A stretch of DNA of 47,248 nucleotides from contig NZ_FNUX01000023.1 of the NCBI RefSeq assembly GCF_900108305.1, positions 1 to 47,248 on the forward strand, read 5' to 3'. The translations under genes and the position numbers were made by a program. Each line of letters starts with the position of its first letter. The stretch's first letter is position 1. The notes below the pieces were generated by a model that did not search any database, had not been told where the DNA came from, and saw nothing but the letters and a program-made list of their open reading frames with translations. Positions 9,499-18,990 of this stretch are shown here, piece by piece. Source of the DNA: Nitrosomonas ureae (GTDB lineage: Bacteria; Pseudomonadota; Gammaproteobacteria; Burkholderiales; Nitrosomonadaceae).

Positions 9499-10101
9499 AT
9501 TTCAAGTAATAAAGTGATTCTTACGACCGTGCGATCGAAGCGGATAATTCTTAATATGGTTTTAATATTAAAAGATAATTGCGGATTCCATCTGTTGGCA
9601 AAGTAAACCGGATCAATCTGAGTGACTCGCGAAACTACTTTGGATACGGCAAAAGCAAGGGTATTGTTGGCGATTTATCAATTGCAGCACATTCTCCGGA
9701 AAAATTTCAGGTAAGCACATAACACCTTGTTCTTTATTAGAAGATATATCTGAATTGCTACAAGTATAAGCGTATGAATGGTATTTACAACATAGCTTGA
9801 TTAAGGCATCAGCTCCCGGAATGTGGTAATTTTGTCTTCTAATAACAACAACTTCCATGTAATTTTATTTATTGAGCTGGTAATCTTGTATATGATGATG
9901 AGAAAGTTTGGAACTAATTTAATTTAGTAATTGATTTTTATATGTTAGATTTGAATATTAAATTTTCTTGCTTAAGATGAATTAAGTAAATGTGGAGGAG
10001 TGAATCTAAGCGACTTTATCTTGACAACAACAGGCGGGGCTGAGAAATTCCATTCGCAGTAATTGATAGCTGAAATCTCATATCATTAGGTAGATAAAAC
10101 T
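9499..10101. other. 603-bp gap; one doubtful 81-codon minus-strand frame
   Basis: AT-rich spacer between the exported protein and the diguanylate cyclase. The only frame of note is on the minus strand at 9613-9858 (81 codons, starts MEVVVIRRQNYHI, five cysteines). It has no ribosome-binding site and no recognisable domain, so I treat it as unproven, possibly a decayed gene. A TTGACA at 10021-10026 has no good partner -10 box. No terminator with a clear stem and T-tract was found. Confidence 0.4.
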
Positions 10102-11766
10102 ATGAACACAACAGAACACAGAGAATTCCGGGAAAGGATGCGCTTGTTATTGGCATTATTTGCACACGAGCTTCCAGATAGAATGGATGAAATTGAAGTC
10201 CTCTGGGATAAGTTACAAATCGAATGGGATATCAAAGTGCTTCAAGAGCTGCATCGTTCTGTGCATAATCTAGTCAGTAACGGCAAAACATTTGGCTATC
10301 CCGAACTGAGTATAGAGGCGAGAGCATTGGAGCAAGTTCTCAAGAGTCTGATGCAGAAAGATATACCAGCCGATGCTTTGCAATCCTCACGAATTTTGCA
10401 GCAGATTCTTGAATTGAAAAAAATTGCGACTGAAAAGGAATCCATATTAACCATTGAAGTTATTTCAAAGGCTACGGATGAACATGTGCTTGTTCCGGAA
10501 ATTCCTGCATCTAATCTGATTTTTGTGGTGGAAGATGATGTCGAGGCAGCGCAAGAGCTTGCTTTGCAGTTACGTTATTATGGTTATGAAGTAGAAGTTT
10601 ACAATCATCTCGATAAGTTCCGTGCCGCTGTTGAACAAAGCCCTCATGCGATTATCCTGATGGATATTGAGTTTCCCGAGAATGAAATGGGCGGGATTCA
10701 AATCATGGAGCAAATTCAGAAAGGGCGCACTCAACCCGTTCGAGTGATATTTATTTCAGCTCATGATGATATGGCGTATCGGCTAGGCGCAGTACGCGCC
10801 GGCAGTGTCGCCTATTTTACAAAACCCATTAACTCCAATGAATTAATTGATCAGCTGGATTTAATCACCGCATCGCAAATTCAGGAACCGTTTCGTATAT
10901 TAATTGTGGATGATAGTCCAACGCTGCTTGCTTACCATGCGGCCATACTGGAGCAAGCTGAAATGCATGTAAAAACGGTATCCGAGCCAATGCAGTTATT
11001 GGAGAAACTGAATGATTTTAATCCGGATATTATTTTGATGGATTTGTATATGCCAGGATGCAATGGCTTGGAATTGGCAAGAATTATCCGGCAGATAGAT
11101 GGTTTTCTGAGTACGCCTATCGTCTATCTTTCTTCTGAAAACGATTTCAATACGCAACCGGAAGCTATGAGCCTGAGCGGGGATGACTTTTTGGTTAAGC
11201 CCATCGATCCGGCATATTTGATTGCAGCCGTAACAACTCGCGTAACACGATCGCGGTTTTTACGGTCTTTAATGATCCATGACGGGTTGACCGGCTTATT
11301 GAACCATACCGCTATTAAGGAAGAGCTGGCACGTGAAGTGATACGCTCCGGTCGACTGAAATCTTCGTTATCGTTTGCGATGGTGGATATTGATTTCTTC
11401 AAGAAAGTCAATGACACGTATGGGCATGCAGCGGGAGATCGCGTAATCAAAAGCTTAGCGCGATTGCTGAAGCAACGCTTGCGGGAAACGGATATTGTCG
11501 GACGTTACGGCGGCGAAGAATTTGCAATTATTATGAATGATACTGATGCGACTTCGGCAGCAAAAGTAATTGACGAGATACGTAATGTTTTTTCACGGCT
11601 ATTGCATTTGAGCCATGATGAAGAATTCTCGGTAAATTTTAGTTGCGGCATAGCGGATCTTGCGCATTTTCCCGATGCGGCAAGCTTGAGTGAAGCAGCC
11701 GATGCTGCGCTTTATCAAGCAAAACAAAGAGGACGGAACAAAGTGGTTGTTAATAAAAACGATTAG
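10102..11766 (+). CDS. HPt-REC-REC-GGDEF diguanylate cyclase
   Basis: A 554-residue cytoplasmic signalling protein. Residues about 5-115 form an HPt domain; the likely phospho-histidine is His55 in LHRSVHNLVSNGKTFG. Two receiver domains follow, with phospho-acceptors Asp178 (IILMDIEFPE) and Asp304 (IILMDLYMPG), each with an acidic pair and a conserved Lys-Pro. The C-terminal GGDEF domain has an intact active site GGEEF at 460-464, so it should make c-di-GMP. It also has an inhibitory I-site RETD at 451-454, five residues before it, so product feedback is expected. No histidine kinase is adjacent, so the phosphodonor must be encoded elsewhere. No membrane segment. Confidence 0.93.
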   Translation: MNTTEHREFRERMRLLLALFAHELPDRMDEIEVLWDKLQIEWDIKVLQELHRSVHNLVSNGKTFGYPELSIEARALEQVLKSLMQKDIPADALQSSRILQQILELKKIATEKESILTIEVISKATDEHVLVPEIPASNLIFVVEDDVEAAQELALQLRYYGYEVEVYNHLDKFRAAVEQSPHAIILMDIEFPENEMGGIQIMEQIQKGRTQPVRVIFISAHDDMAYRLGAVRAGSVAYFTKPINSNELIDQLDLITASQIQEPFRILIVDDSPTLLAYHAAILEQAEMHVKTVSEPMQLLEKLNDFNPDIILMDLYMPGCNGLELARIIRQIDGFLSTPIVYLSSENDFNTQPEAMSLSGDDFLVKPIDPAYLIAAVTTRVTRSRFLRSLMIHDGLTGLLNHTAIKEELAREVIRSGRLKSSLSFAMVDIDFFKKVNDTYGHAAGDRVIKSLARLLKQRLRETDIVGRYGGEEFAIIMNDTDATSAAKVIDEIRNVFSRLLHLSHDEEFSVNFSCGIADLAHFPDAASLSEAADAALYQAKQRGRNKVVVNKND

Positions 11767-11813
11767 GATGCACACTTGTTAAGTTTGATTTTGCACGATA
11801 GTTCTTTTTTAGA

Positions 11814-12809
11814 TCAAAGGTCATCGCTGCGTGTACGTAGCTGACGAGGTGGTTGAACATCTGCATCGACGGTGAAGTGAGTTTTGCTGAAAGCAGCGCG
11901 TAATTGTGGATCGGGATCAATGGTTTTAAGCGCCTCGATTACGGCAACACGTGGCGCCAGACCGGCGAAATTGGCCACTTGGATAGCCAGTCCGGGGCGC
12001 GCGTTGAGTTCAATAATCATGGGACCTTGATCTCTATCCAGCACCAGATCAGCGCCCAAATACCCCAAGCCGGTCATTTCATAACAAGCAGCGGCAAGCT
12101 GCAGTAGTTTATCCCAATGGGGAACAGTTAATTCTGAAAATGTCTTGCGTGTATCCGGGTGGTGCAAAATGGTATTGCCGTACTGCACCGCATGCAGCGC
12201 TTTGCCTGAATTTATATCGATCCCGACGCCTACTGCGCCTTGATGCAAATTGGCCTTACCATCCGAGACATGTGTCGTCAGCCGTAGCATTGCCATAATG
12301 GGGTAACCTCGAAATACAATAATACGAATATCCGGAATGCCCTCGTAACTATAGTCGGAAAAAACCGGATCCAGCTGTATCAATGATTCAATCATGACGG
12401 TATCGGGTTTGCCACCCAGGCTATGTAAGCCGCTCAGAATATTTGATACATGTCTTTCAATATCCACTAGCTGAATCGAATCACCACTGGGTTTAAAATA
12501 GAGATTATGATCATGCTCGGTAATGACCAGAATGCCTTTCCCACCGCTTCCTTTAACGGGTTTGATAACAAACTGATCATGTGGGCGCAGTAATTCTTTT
12601 AGTAATTTGACATCATGCTGATATTGAACAGTACCGAGTAGTTTTGGCACTGTAATGCCGGCTTTCTGCGCTAACAGCTTGGTTTTGAGCTTATCGTCAA
12701 CGAGCGGATATAAATGGCGAGGGTTATAGCGGGAAATCAAACCGAAGTTTCTTTGATTCATCCCGATAATGCCCAAACTTCTGAGTTTTCTAGCGCTTGC
12801 CAGAAACAT
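11814..12809 (-). CDS. RimK-like ATP-grasp ligase
   Basis: A 331-residue ATP-grasp enzyme of the alpha-L-glutamate-ligase-like (RimK-related) group. Visible motifs: the ATP-binding lysines in DQFVIKPVKGSGGKGILV, the metal/ATP residues near the end in MIIELNARPGLAIQ, and LGADLVLDRDQGP before it. The group links an amino acid to a carboxylate acceptor with ATP; the acceptor is not known here. Its first 20 bp overlap the end of the upstream 7TM-transglutaminase gene, so the two are translationally coupled. It is the third gene of a three-gene operon, a combination seen in many Proteobacteria. Confidence 0.88.
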   Translation of the reverse strand: MFLASARKLRSLGIIGMNQRNFGLISRYNPRHLYPLVDDKLKTKLLAQKAGITVPKLLGTVQYQHDVKLLKELLRPHDQFVIKPVKGSGGKGILVITEHDHNLYFKPSGDSIQLVDIERHVSNILSGLHSLGGKPDTVMIESLIQLDPVFSDYSYEGIPDIRIIVFRGYPIMAMLRLTTHVSDGKANLHQGAVGVGIDINSGKALHAVQYGNTILHHPDTRKTFSELTVPHWDKLLQLAAACYEMTGLGYLGADLVLDRDQGPMIIELNARPGLAIQVANFAGLAPRVAVIEALKTIDPDPQLRAAFSKTHFTVDADVQPPRQLRTRSDDL

Positions 12810-14340
12810 CGCGTCTTTCCAATGAATGAAAGCGATACAACTCGGTTAAACGATAACCGGTATATTGTCCCAGAACCAGAATGAGAGCCAAATTAACCAG
12901 CATCAATTCGGGAAAATTAAAAGACAGATATTCAACGGTCCGATTGGTCATGAATAAATAGGCAATTACCGCTGTCAACATGCTTCCGCCTCCCTGAATA
13001 AATACTTCCCGGGGACCATCTTCCTCCCATAATACCGACATACGTTCAATGGTCCATGACAAAATGATCATCGGGAAGAAAGTGACCGTCATAGCCTGAT
13101 CAAGTCCGATTTTGTTGCTAATAATGCTGATACTGGCGATGATTGCGATCACTACGATGATTACAGCTGAAATGCGCGCAACAAACAGAAGATTTAAGCG
13201 CGATAAATATGATCTTATCAGCAATCCAATTCCGACCACTGTCAGAAAAATGATGATTCCGGTCAGCAAGGTTGTTTGTATCAAAGCTAATGCAATCAGG
13301 ATAGGCATAAAGGTGCCGGAAGTTCTTATGCCGATCAGTAACCGCATGATAACGACGATTAAAGCGCCAATGGGTAATAACAAAATCATTTTGAACGCAT
13401 TCTGCTGTTCAATGGGCAGGCTGTAGATGGAAAAATCCACCAGGCCGGCTTGCTTGTTCATGCCATCTCTAACCACCAGATTGCGGGTTGAATGAACATT
13501 CTTGATAATTGCGAAAGATATTTGTGAATTCTTGCCGCCTACTACATCGAGCAAAGATTGATCGCCTCGTTGCCAGATCAGAAAATTTTCCGGTTTTCCG
13601 TGTACGCCGGAATTCTGATTAAACAAGAGCCATTGCCCGCCAATATAAACTTCCACGAAGTTGATCAGTGATTGCCTGCGCCGGCCATCTTCCAGGTATA
13701 ACCCGCGAACGATGCGCGCACTGATTCCTTCCATTGCCAAGAGATTGATAATCAAGTGCGTCTTATAATCTTCACCGGATTTTTCATTAAGTAGCAGACT
13801 CTGATTCTGGCTGGGTGTTTTGGAGTTTAATGTAGTGATCAACTCACGAGTGAAAATTTCAGTATTGGCAGATCTGCCATATACTTGTTCCAACAAAGTG
13901 ATTGCCGCTGTTTTGATTACTTCATCAAATTCAGGCTTTTCAGGTTCTGATGGAAGGTCGTCTGTTATCTGAGCTGGAATAATTTGCTCAGTTTCATACA
14001 GACTGAGCCGGTAATAAGCTGTTTGCGGGCCGCTTGCGGTTCTTTTGCTCCACTCGGCACGACGCCCGGTAGGTGAAATACTTTCACTAAACCCGTAATC
14101 AGGAGAAGCAAAATCTTCTTTCATGAAAACAATATCCGGGGTCTGCGGAGGTAATGCAAAAGATACGACTATAGGATCGCCGCGCGCGACAAAATCTATC
14201 CGCGCCTCAATAGTCCAGACTGATTTCTTGTCATCTGGCAATAAGGGAAATCCTAAGGCAAAGTGCTTGTACAAAATCAGACCAATTCCAAATCCCATGA
14301 TCAGGATAACCAGAATATAGAGTCTTAGTCTTGCATGCAT
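12790..14340 (-). CDS. Inactive transglutaminase-like domain fused to seven membrane helices
   Basis: A 516-residue inner-membrane protein. One N-terminal helix (about 7-25) is followed by a periplasmic domain with a transglutaminase-like core (about 130-285). The core keeps the beta pattern FVEVYIGGQWLLFNQNSG, but the usual catalytic cysteine and histidine are absent (INFVEVY replaces the expected HAWVEVY), so it is probably a binding domain. About seven helices follow from residue 310 to 505. This is the known "inactive transglutaminase fused to 7TM" architecture. The start ATG overlaps the stop of the upstream retropepsin-like gene by one base (TAATG), so coupling is tight. Confidence 0.9.
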   Translation of the reverse strand: MHARLRLYILVILIMGFGIGLILYKHFALGFPLLPDDKKSVWTIEARIDFVARGDPIVVSFALPPQTPDIVFMKEDFASPDYGFSESISPTGRRAEWSKRTASGPQTAYYRLSLYETEQIIPAQITDDLPSEPEKPEFDEVIKTAAITLLEQVYGRSANTEIFTRELITTLNSKTPSQNQSLLLNEKSGEDYKTHLIINLLAMEGISARIVRGLYLEDGRRRQSLINFVEVYIGGQWLLFNQNSGVHGKPENFLIWQRGDQSLLDVVGGKNSQISFAIIKNVHSTRNLVVRDGMNKQAGLVDFSIYSLPIEQQNAFKMILLLPIGALIVVIMRLLIGIRTSGTFMPILIALALIQTTLLTGIIIFLTVVGIGLLIRSYLSRLNLLFVARISAVIIVVIAIIASISIISNKIGLDQAMTVTFFPMIILSWTIERMSVLWEEDGPREVFIQGGGSMLTAVIAYLFMTNRTVEYLSFNFPELMLVNLALILVLGQYTGYRLTELYRFHSLERRDVSGKR

Positions 14341-15098
14341 TATTTGATCTCGCTCGTTGTATCCGGATTTTCGGTTTTGGGAGTTGCAACATTTTTCTTG
14401 CTGACATCGACAATAGCCAGATCCTGTAGTAAATTGCGTCCGATCAGTACTTGATGTTTGAAGCGGCTGCGATCTTCCAGCGTGAAATTGATCTGCTCAT
14501 CGATATCGGCAAGCATTACACGAATTCTGACTACCGGACGGCGGTGCGATTCCCTGCTACCGCGCCCTTTAATACGCACGTGCCGTCGCAGTCGCCGGGT
14601 CAATTCCAGTTTATCTCCAGTTAATGGATGAATTAAACTGAATTTTACAAAAGGTTTCCCGTCCCTCTCAAACTCGATAATATCAAGCGCATTCAAGGAT
14701 GAAGTCTGTGCCCCGGTGTCGATTCTCGCACTGAATTCCATACCAGGGGGATCAAGAAAAGCATTCTCTATGCCGCCCAATAATGTTTTAGTTTCAGCGA
14801 TATTCGATGGTTCTTTTACGGTTTCTGCATCAAGGTCTGAATCGCAAGAGCAAGTTTTTTCCGCTGAATTCTTCATTGTATCGGGAAGATCATTGGAATC
14901 GTCCTTTTCTAACAATTTTTTTTGTTCGATCATCTCGGCAAACAGGGTAACTAGCTCTGATTCTCTAGCACTAACCATAGCTTCACGCTCTGTCAGCTGA
15001 TTTTCATGCGTGTTGCAGGCTAATAAAACGAAAACTGCAAGCATTAACAGTAAATAACGGCAATAAGTTTTTGCGTAAGACCGGTGAACAATTCTCAT
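14340..15098 (-). CDS. Retropepsin-like (RimB/Zn_protease family) lipoprotein
   Basis: A 252-residue protein of the family often labelled "ATP-dependent zinc protease" but built like a single-domain aspartic (retropepsin) peptidase. The signature RIDTGAQTSSLNA places the catalytic aspartate at Asp127. A lipobox ending at Cys28 (VFVLLACN) makes it a lipoprotein facing the periplasm. Residues about 30-65 form a charged helix, and a Cys-rich CSCDSD patch lies before the peptidase domain. It is the first gene of the operon with the 7TM-transglutaminase and ATP-grasp genes. Substrate unknown; whether it cleaves something made by the ligase is inference. Confidence 0.87.
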   Translation of the reverse strand: MRIVHRSYAKTYCRYLLLMLAVFVLLACNTHENQLTEREAMVSARESELVTLFAEMIEQKKLLEKDDSNDLPDTMKNSAEKTCSCDSDLDAETVKEPSNIAETKTLLGGIENAFLDPPGMEFSARIDTGAQTSSLNALDIIEFERDGKPFVKFSLIHPLTGDKLELTRRLRRHVRIKGRGSRESHRRPVVRIRVMLADIDEQINFTLEDRSRFKHQVLIGRNLLQDLAIVDVSKKNVATPKTENPDTTSEIK

Positions 15099-15222
15099 AA
15101 CTTTCTTATTTTTAATTATTTAAACAGAGACATTGCCGTTGCACGAATAATATCAGTTAATCTATTCATTTATTGGATTTATGTTGCGATGTTTGATAGC
15201 CATGCATGACAAACAATCAATG

Positions 15223-15627
15223 TTAGGGATTGCTTAACTGGATGGATAGTGTCTGATTTTTATAAGTACAAGCGTATCGATGAATTTCCAGACAATGCGA
15301 TGTGACATTGAATTGATAAGTACCGGGGGGGTCGTTTTTGGTATCAAATTTGAATTCAAAATGACCTTTCTGATCACTGGGATAGGATTGATCCACTACT
15401 ATCGATCCATCAGTATGGATCAGTTTGAAATTAAGTAAAACATCGGGTGCAGGCTGTGCATTGTATTCTACCCATCCTTTTAGAATCATGGTGTCGCCAA
15501 TAGTGTAGTGTGTTTTAGGGTCGATCAAGACAGGTTGTGAAATATGTGTTGCAAACGAATTTTTTATTCCACTGCATAGAATGAGCAGGATGATGAATGA
15601 AATGAGATAAATTTTTTTAGCGGCCAT
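15223..15627 (-). CDS. Small exported beta-rich protein
   Basis: About 134 residues from the ATG at 15627 (an in-frame TTG at 15639 is possible; neither has a good ribosome-binding site). The signal peptide is MAAKKIYLISFIILLILCSG with cleavage near NSFATH. The mature part is about 105 residues with an Ig-like or macroglobulin-like beta pattern (GDTMILKGWVEYNAQPAPDV ... GHFEFKFDT ... GTYQFNVTS). It has two cysteines near the C-terminus (HCLEIHRYACTYK) that may be bridged. Such single beta-sandwich domains often bind other envelope proteins. It follows lpdA on the same strand after 64 bp. No family name is given. Confidence 0.65.
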   Translation of the reverse strand: MAAKKIYLISFIILLILCSGIKNSFATHISQPVLIDPKTHYTIGDTMILKGWVEYNAQPAPDVLLNFKLIHTDGSIVVDQSYPSDQKGHFEFKFDTKNDPPGTYQFNVTSHCLEIHRYACTYKNQTLSIQLSNP

Positions 15628-15691
15628 TATAGAAATCAAAGTAATTATAAAGATTGTTCTGTCAACATAACCTATTGTTTTATTTATCAGG

Positions 15692-17449
15692 CTATTTCTT
15701 AGGTATAAAAAGATCAGTGATGGTTCCTTCCGCTATTTCAGCAGCAAATAAAACCGTTTCTGAAAGCGTGGGATGTGGATGTATTGTCAAGCCAATATCT
15801 TGCATGTCAGCACCCATTTCCAATGCCAGTACGGTTTCAGTAATCAGCTCACCGGCATTGACGCCTGTAATACCGGCACCGAGGATGCGGCGCGTATTTT
15901 TATCCAAGAGCAATTGTGTCAATCCTTCTTCACGGGCGATCGAGATTGCTCTGCCACTGGCAGCCCAAGGGAAACTGGCTTTCTCGTAATCAATGCCCTG
16001 TTGAATGGCCTCTTTCTCGGTCAAGCCCATCCACGCAATTTCGGGGTCAGTATACGCCACTGAAGGAATGGTACGGGCATCAAAAATAACCTTGTGCCCA
16101 GCGATTATCTCGGCTGCCAGTTTGCCTTCATATGTCGCTTTATGAGCTAGCATCGGTTCGCCGGCAATATCTCCGATTGCCAGGATATGCGGAAGATTGG
16201 TACGCATTTGTTGATCCACGGAAATGAAACCGCGTTCATTGATTTTGATGCCAATTTTCTCGGCATCGATCTCCCGTCCGTTAGGGCGGCGCCCGACCGC
16301 CATCAGAATGCGATCATAAATTTGAGGCTCCGGAGCATTTTTACCCTCAAAAGTTACGGTCAGTCCGGCTTTCCCAGTTTTAATCCGGGTTACCTTGGTT
16401 TCAAGGTAAATTGCTTCGTAGCGTTTCTTGATGCGGCGGTGTAATGGTTTCATCAGATCGGCATCGGCGCCCGGAATCAATTGATTCATCCATTCCACTA
16501 CACTGATTCTGCTTCCCAACGCGTCATAGACTGTCGCCATTTCCAGGCCGATAATGCCACCACCGATAATCAGCATGCGTTGAGGTATATCGGTCAGCCG
16601 GAGAGCATCGGTGGAATCGATCAAGCGTGGATCATCATAAGGAAAACCTGGAATACGGGTTACGCTGGAACCTGCCGCAATAATGCAGTTGTCAAATGAT
16701 ACCGTTTTTACACCTTCACTGGTTTCAACCTGTATCAGGTGCGGTGTGGCAAATTTTCCGGTACCGTGCACGATTGTAACCTTGCGTTGCTTAGCCAGCG
16801 CTTTCAGGCCTTTGGTCAGCTTATCGATCACTGATTCCTTCCAGGTGCGCAGCTTGTCAATATCGACTTGAGGTTTACCAAATACGATTCCCTGTGCCTG
16901 CGCTTCTTCCGCTTCAGTAATGATTCTGGCGGTATGCAGCAGAGCTTTGGATGGAATGCAGCCAACATTTAAGCATACCCCGCCGAGCGCGGCATGACGT
17001 TCGATCAAAACCACTTTTTTCCCTAAATCAGCTGCGCGGAAAGCAGCGGTATACCCTCCAGGACCAGCACCCAGTACCACCACTTCAGCATGGATATCGC
17101 TTTGTGACCCGGGGTGGGTTGATGTTGTTGCGGGGACTAGGGGCGTAGCCGGAATTTCCTGGTTGACTTCGGTTTCTTCTTTTTGATTCTTTGTATCTTC
17201 GGGCTGTTCGTTTGCCGCCAAAGTGAGAATAACCGAACCTTTGGATATTTTATCGCCAACTTTGACTTTGATTTCTTGAATCACCCCGGCGTGAGGCGAA
17301 GGCACTTCCATTGAAGCCTTATCAGTTTCCAGCGTAATGAGAGAGGTTTCTTTCTCAACGGATGCGCCAGGCGCAACAAGCACTTCAATAACCGGAACAT
17401 CTTTAAAGTCACCGATATCAGGAACTTTTATTTCAACGATTTGTGCCAT
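15692..17449 (-). CDS. lpdA: Dihydrolipoamide dehydrogenase (E3) with N-terminal lipoyl domain
   Basis: A 585-residue E3 component of a 2-oxoacid dehydrogenase complex. Residues 1-80 are a lipoyl domain with the lipoyl-lysine Lys44 in [11 protein letters not shown] flexible Pro/Thr linker follows, then the FAD enzyme: FAD motif [10 protein letters not shown] near 128, redox disulfide Cys159-Cys164 in [16 protein letters not shown]-binding [10 protein letters not shown], and the C-terminal catalytic HPHPTLSE. The enzyme reoxidises dihydrolipoamide with NAD+. Attached lipoyl domains on E3 are known in Betaproteobacteria, usually with pyruvate dehydrogenase. Here E1 and E2 are not adjacent. It starts 21 bp after proA, with AAGGGTG before the ATG, so the two are probably co-transcribed. 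Confidence 0.95.
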   Translation of the reverse strand: MAQIVEIKVPDIGDFKDVPVIEVLVAPGASVEKETSLITLETDKASMEVPSPHAGVIQEIKVKVGDKISKGSVILTLAANEQPEDTKNQKEETEVNQEIPATPLVPATTSTHPGSQSDIHAEVVVLGAGPGGYTAAFRAADLGKKVVLIERHAALGGVCLNVGCIPSKALLHTARIITEAEEAQAQGIVFGKPQVDIDKLRTWKESVIDKLTKGLKALAKQRKVTIVHGTGKFATPHLIQVETSEGVKTVSFDNCIIAAGSSVTRIPGFPYDDPRLIDSTDALRLTDIPQRMLIIGGGIIGLEMATVYDALGSRISVVEWMNQLIPGADADLMKPLHRRIKKRYEAIYLETKVTRIKTGKAGLTVTFEGKNAPEPQIYDRILMAVGRRPNGREIDAEKIGIKINERGFISVDQQMRTNLPHILAIGDIAGEPMLAHKATYEGKLAAEIIAGHKVIFDARTIPSVAYTDPEIAWMGLTEKEAIQQGIDYEKASFPWAASGRAISIAREEGLTQLLLDKNTRRILGAGITGVNAGELITETVLALEMGADMQDIGLTIHPHPTLSETVLFAAEIAEGTITDLFIPKK

Positions 17450-17470
17450 AACACCCTTTTATTGACGAAT

Positions 17471-18736
17471 TTATTGCCTTATCTGGCCGTTACCCAGCAC
17501 GATAAATTTCTGGCTGGTCAATCCTTCCAGGCCGACCGGGCCGCGCGCATGAATTTTGTCGGTAGAAATGCCAATTTCTGCACCCAGCCCGTATTCAAAT
17601 CCGTCCGCGAAACGCGGAGTAGTGTTGACCATCACCGAGCTGGAATCGACTTCGCGCAGAAAGCGGCGCGCACGAGTATAATTCTCGGTAATAATTGCAT
17701 CGGTATGCTGCGAGCCATATTTCGTAATGTGATCAATCGCTTGATCCAATCCCGCTACAATGCGTATGCTTAATATTGGTGCCAGGTATTCTTCATACCA
17801 GTCCTGCTCAGTCGCCGCTCTCATTAGTGGAATAATGTCGCATGCTGTTTCATCGCCGCGTAGCTCAACACCTTTATCAATATAAATTTTTCCCAGCACG
17901 GGCAATATTCTCGGTGCAATCTCCGCGTGGATCAATAGCGTTTCCATCGTGTTGCAGGTGCCGTAGCGTTGAGTTTTTGCGTTATCCGCTATGCACACCG
18001 CCTTATCAAAGTCCGCTTCATCGTCAATGTAGACGTGACAAACACCATCCAGATGCTTAATCACCGGGACGCGCGCTTCTTTTGTAATGCGCTCGATCAA
18101 GCCTTTGCCGCCACGTGGTACTATCACGTCAACAAAATCTTTCATGACGATCAGCTCGCCAACAGCCGCGCGATCGATGGTTTCAATCACTTGTACTGCT
18201 GTTTCCGGCAATTCGGCTGAGCGCAATCCTTCTTTTACGCACGTGGCAATTGCCTGATTACTATTAATGGCTTCCGAGCCGCCACGCAAAATTGCCGCAT
18301 TACCCGCTTTCAAGCACAAACCTGCAGCGTCAGCCGTCACATTCGGGCGCGCTTCATAAATAATGCCGATTACTCCCAGAGGCACGCGCATTTTCCCCAC
18401 CTGAATGCCGGATGGACGGTAATTCAATCCACTGATTTCGCCCACCGGATCAGCCAACGCAGCAATCTGCATCAAACCTTCCGCCATCGTTGCCACGCCT
18501 TTGGCCGACAAAGCCAAGCGGTCGATCATTGAAGCTTCGAGGCCTTTCGCGCGCGCGCTTTCCAGATCTTTGGCATTGGCTGTTAACAATAATGATTCAT
18601 CACGCCGGATGGCATTGGCCATGGCAATTAATGCTTGATTTTTAGTTGCAGTATCGGCCTTTGCAATCAAACGAGAGGCTATGCGCGCCTCCTGACCGAC
18701 GAAATACATATAATTTTTGATGTCTGTGGTATTCAT
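17471..18736 (-). CDS. proA: Gamma-glutamyl phosphate reductase
   Basis: A 421-residue NADPH-dependent reductase that turns gamma-glutamyl phosphate into glutamate-5-semialdehyde, the second step of proline synthesis. The catalytic cysteine is Cys261 in [12 protein letters not shown]. The conserved [18 protein letters not shown] segment and the C-terminal [13 protein letters not shown] are present. Full length. The usual partner proB is not in the window. It is first in a likely proA-lpdA unit on the minus strand. Confidence 0.97.
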   Translation of the reverse strand: MNTTDIKNYMYFVGQEARIASRLIAKADTATKNQALIAMANAIRRDESLLLTANAKDLESARAKGLEASMIDRLALSAKGVATMAEGLMQIAALADPVGEISGLNYRPSGIQVGKMRVPLGVIGIIYEARPNVTADAAGLCLKAGNAAILRGGSEAINSNQAIATCVKEGLRSAELPETAVQVIETIDRAAVGELIVMKDFVDVIVPRGGKGLIERITKEARVPVIKHLDGVCHVYIDDEADFDKAVCIADNAKTQRYGTCNTMETLLIHAEIAPRILPVLGKIYIDKGVELRGDETACDIIPLMRAATEQDWYEEYLAPILSIRIVAGLDQAIDHITKYGSQHTDAIITENYTRARRFLREVDSSSVMVNTTPRFADGFEYGLGAEIGISTDKIHARGPVGLEGLTSQKFIVLGNGQIRQ

Positions 18737-18990
18737 GGATTAAGTTTTAATCGAATTCGGAATCTGTAAATAGCTTGGAATTATAGTACAAGATAAGGGT
18801 TCTATTATAAGCCGCCACGGACGCAGTCGGTTGCAAAACTATTTTTTATTCAGTCATCACACACAAAATGTGTGAGAAATAGCTTCTATTAATTGCTTTT
18901 TTTGTTAATTTATTCTTTAACTTCTTAGCGTAGCCTGAAAGCCGGTCAGAATAACTCATACGTTGCCTGGTACAGTGGACAAAGGTATTT

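Noticed and set aside
9613..9858. 81-codon cysteine-containing minus-strand frame
   Set aside because: No ribosome-binding site, unknown sequence and no neighbour support; described only within the gap entry.
10021..10050. TTGACA as promoter for the diguanylate cyclase
   Set aside because: No acceptable -10 box at 16-18 bp; only a weak AAATT stretch is present.
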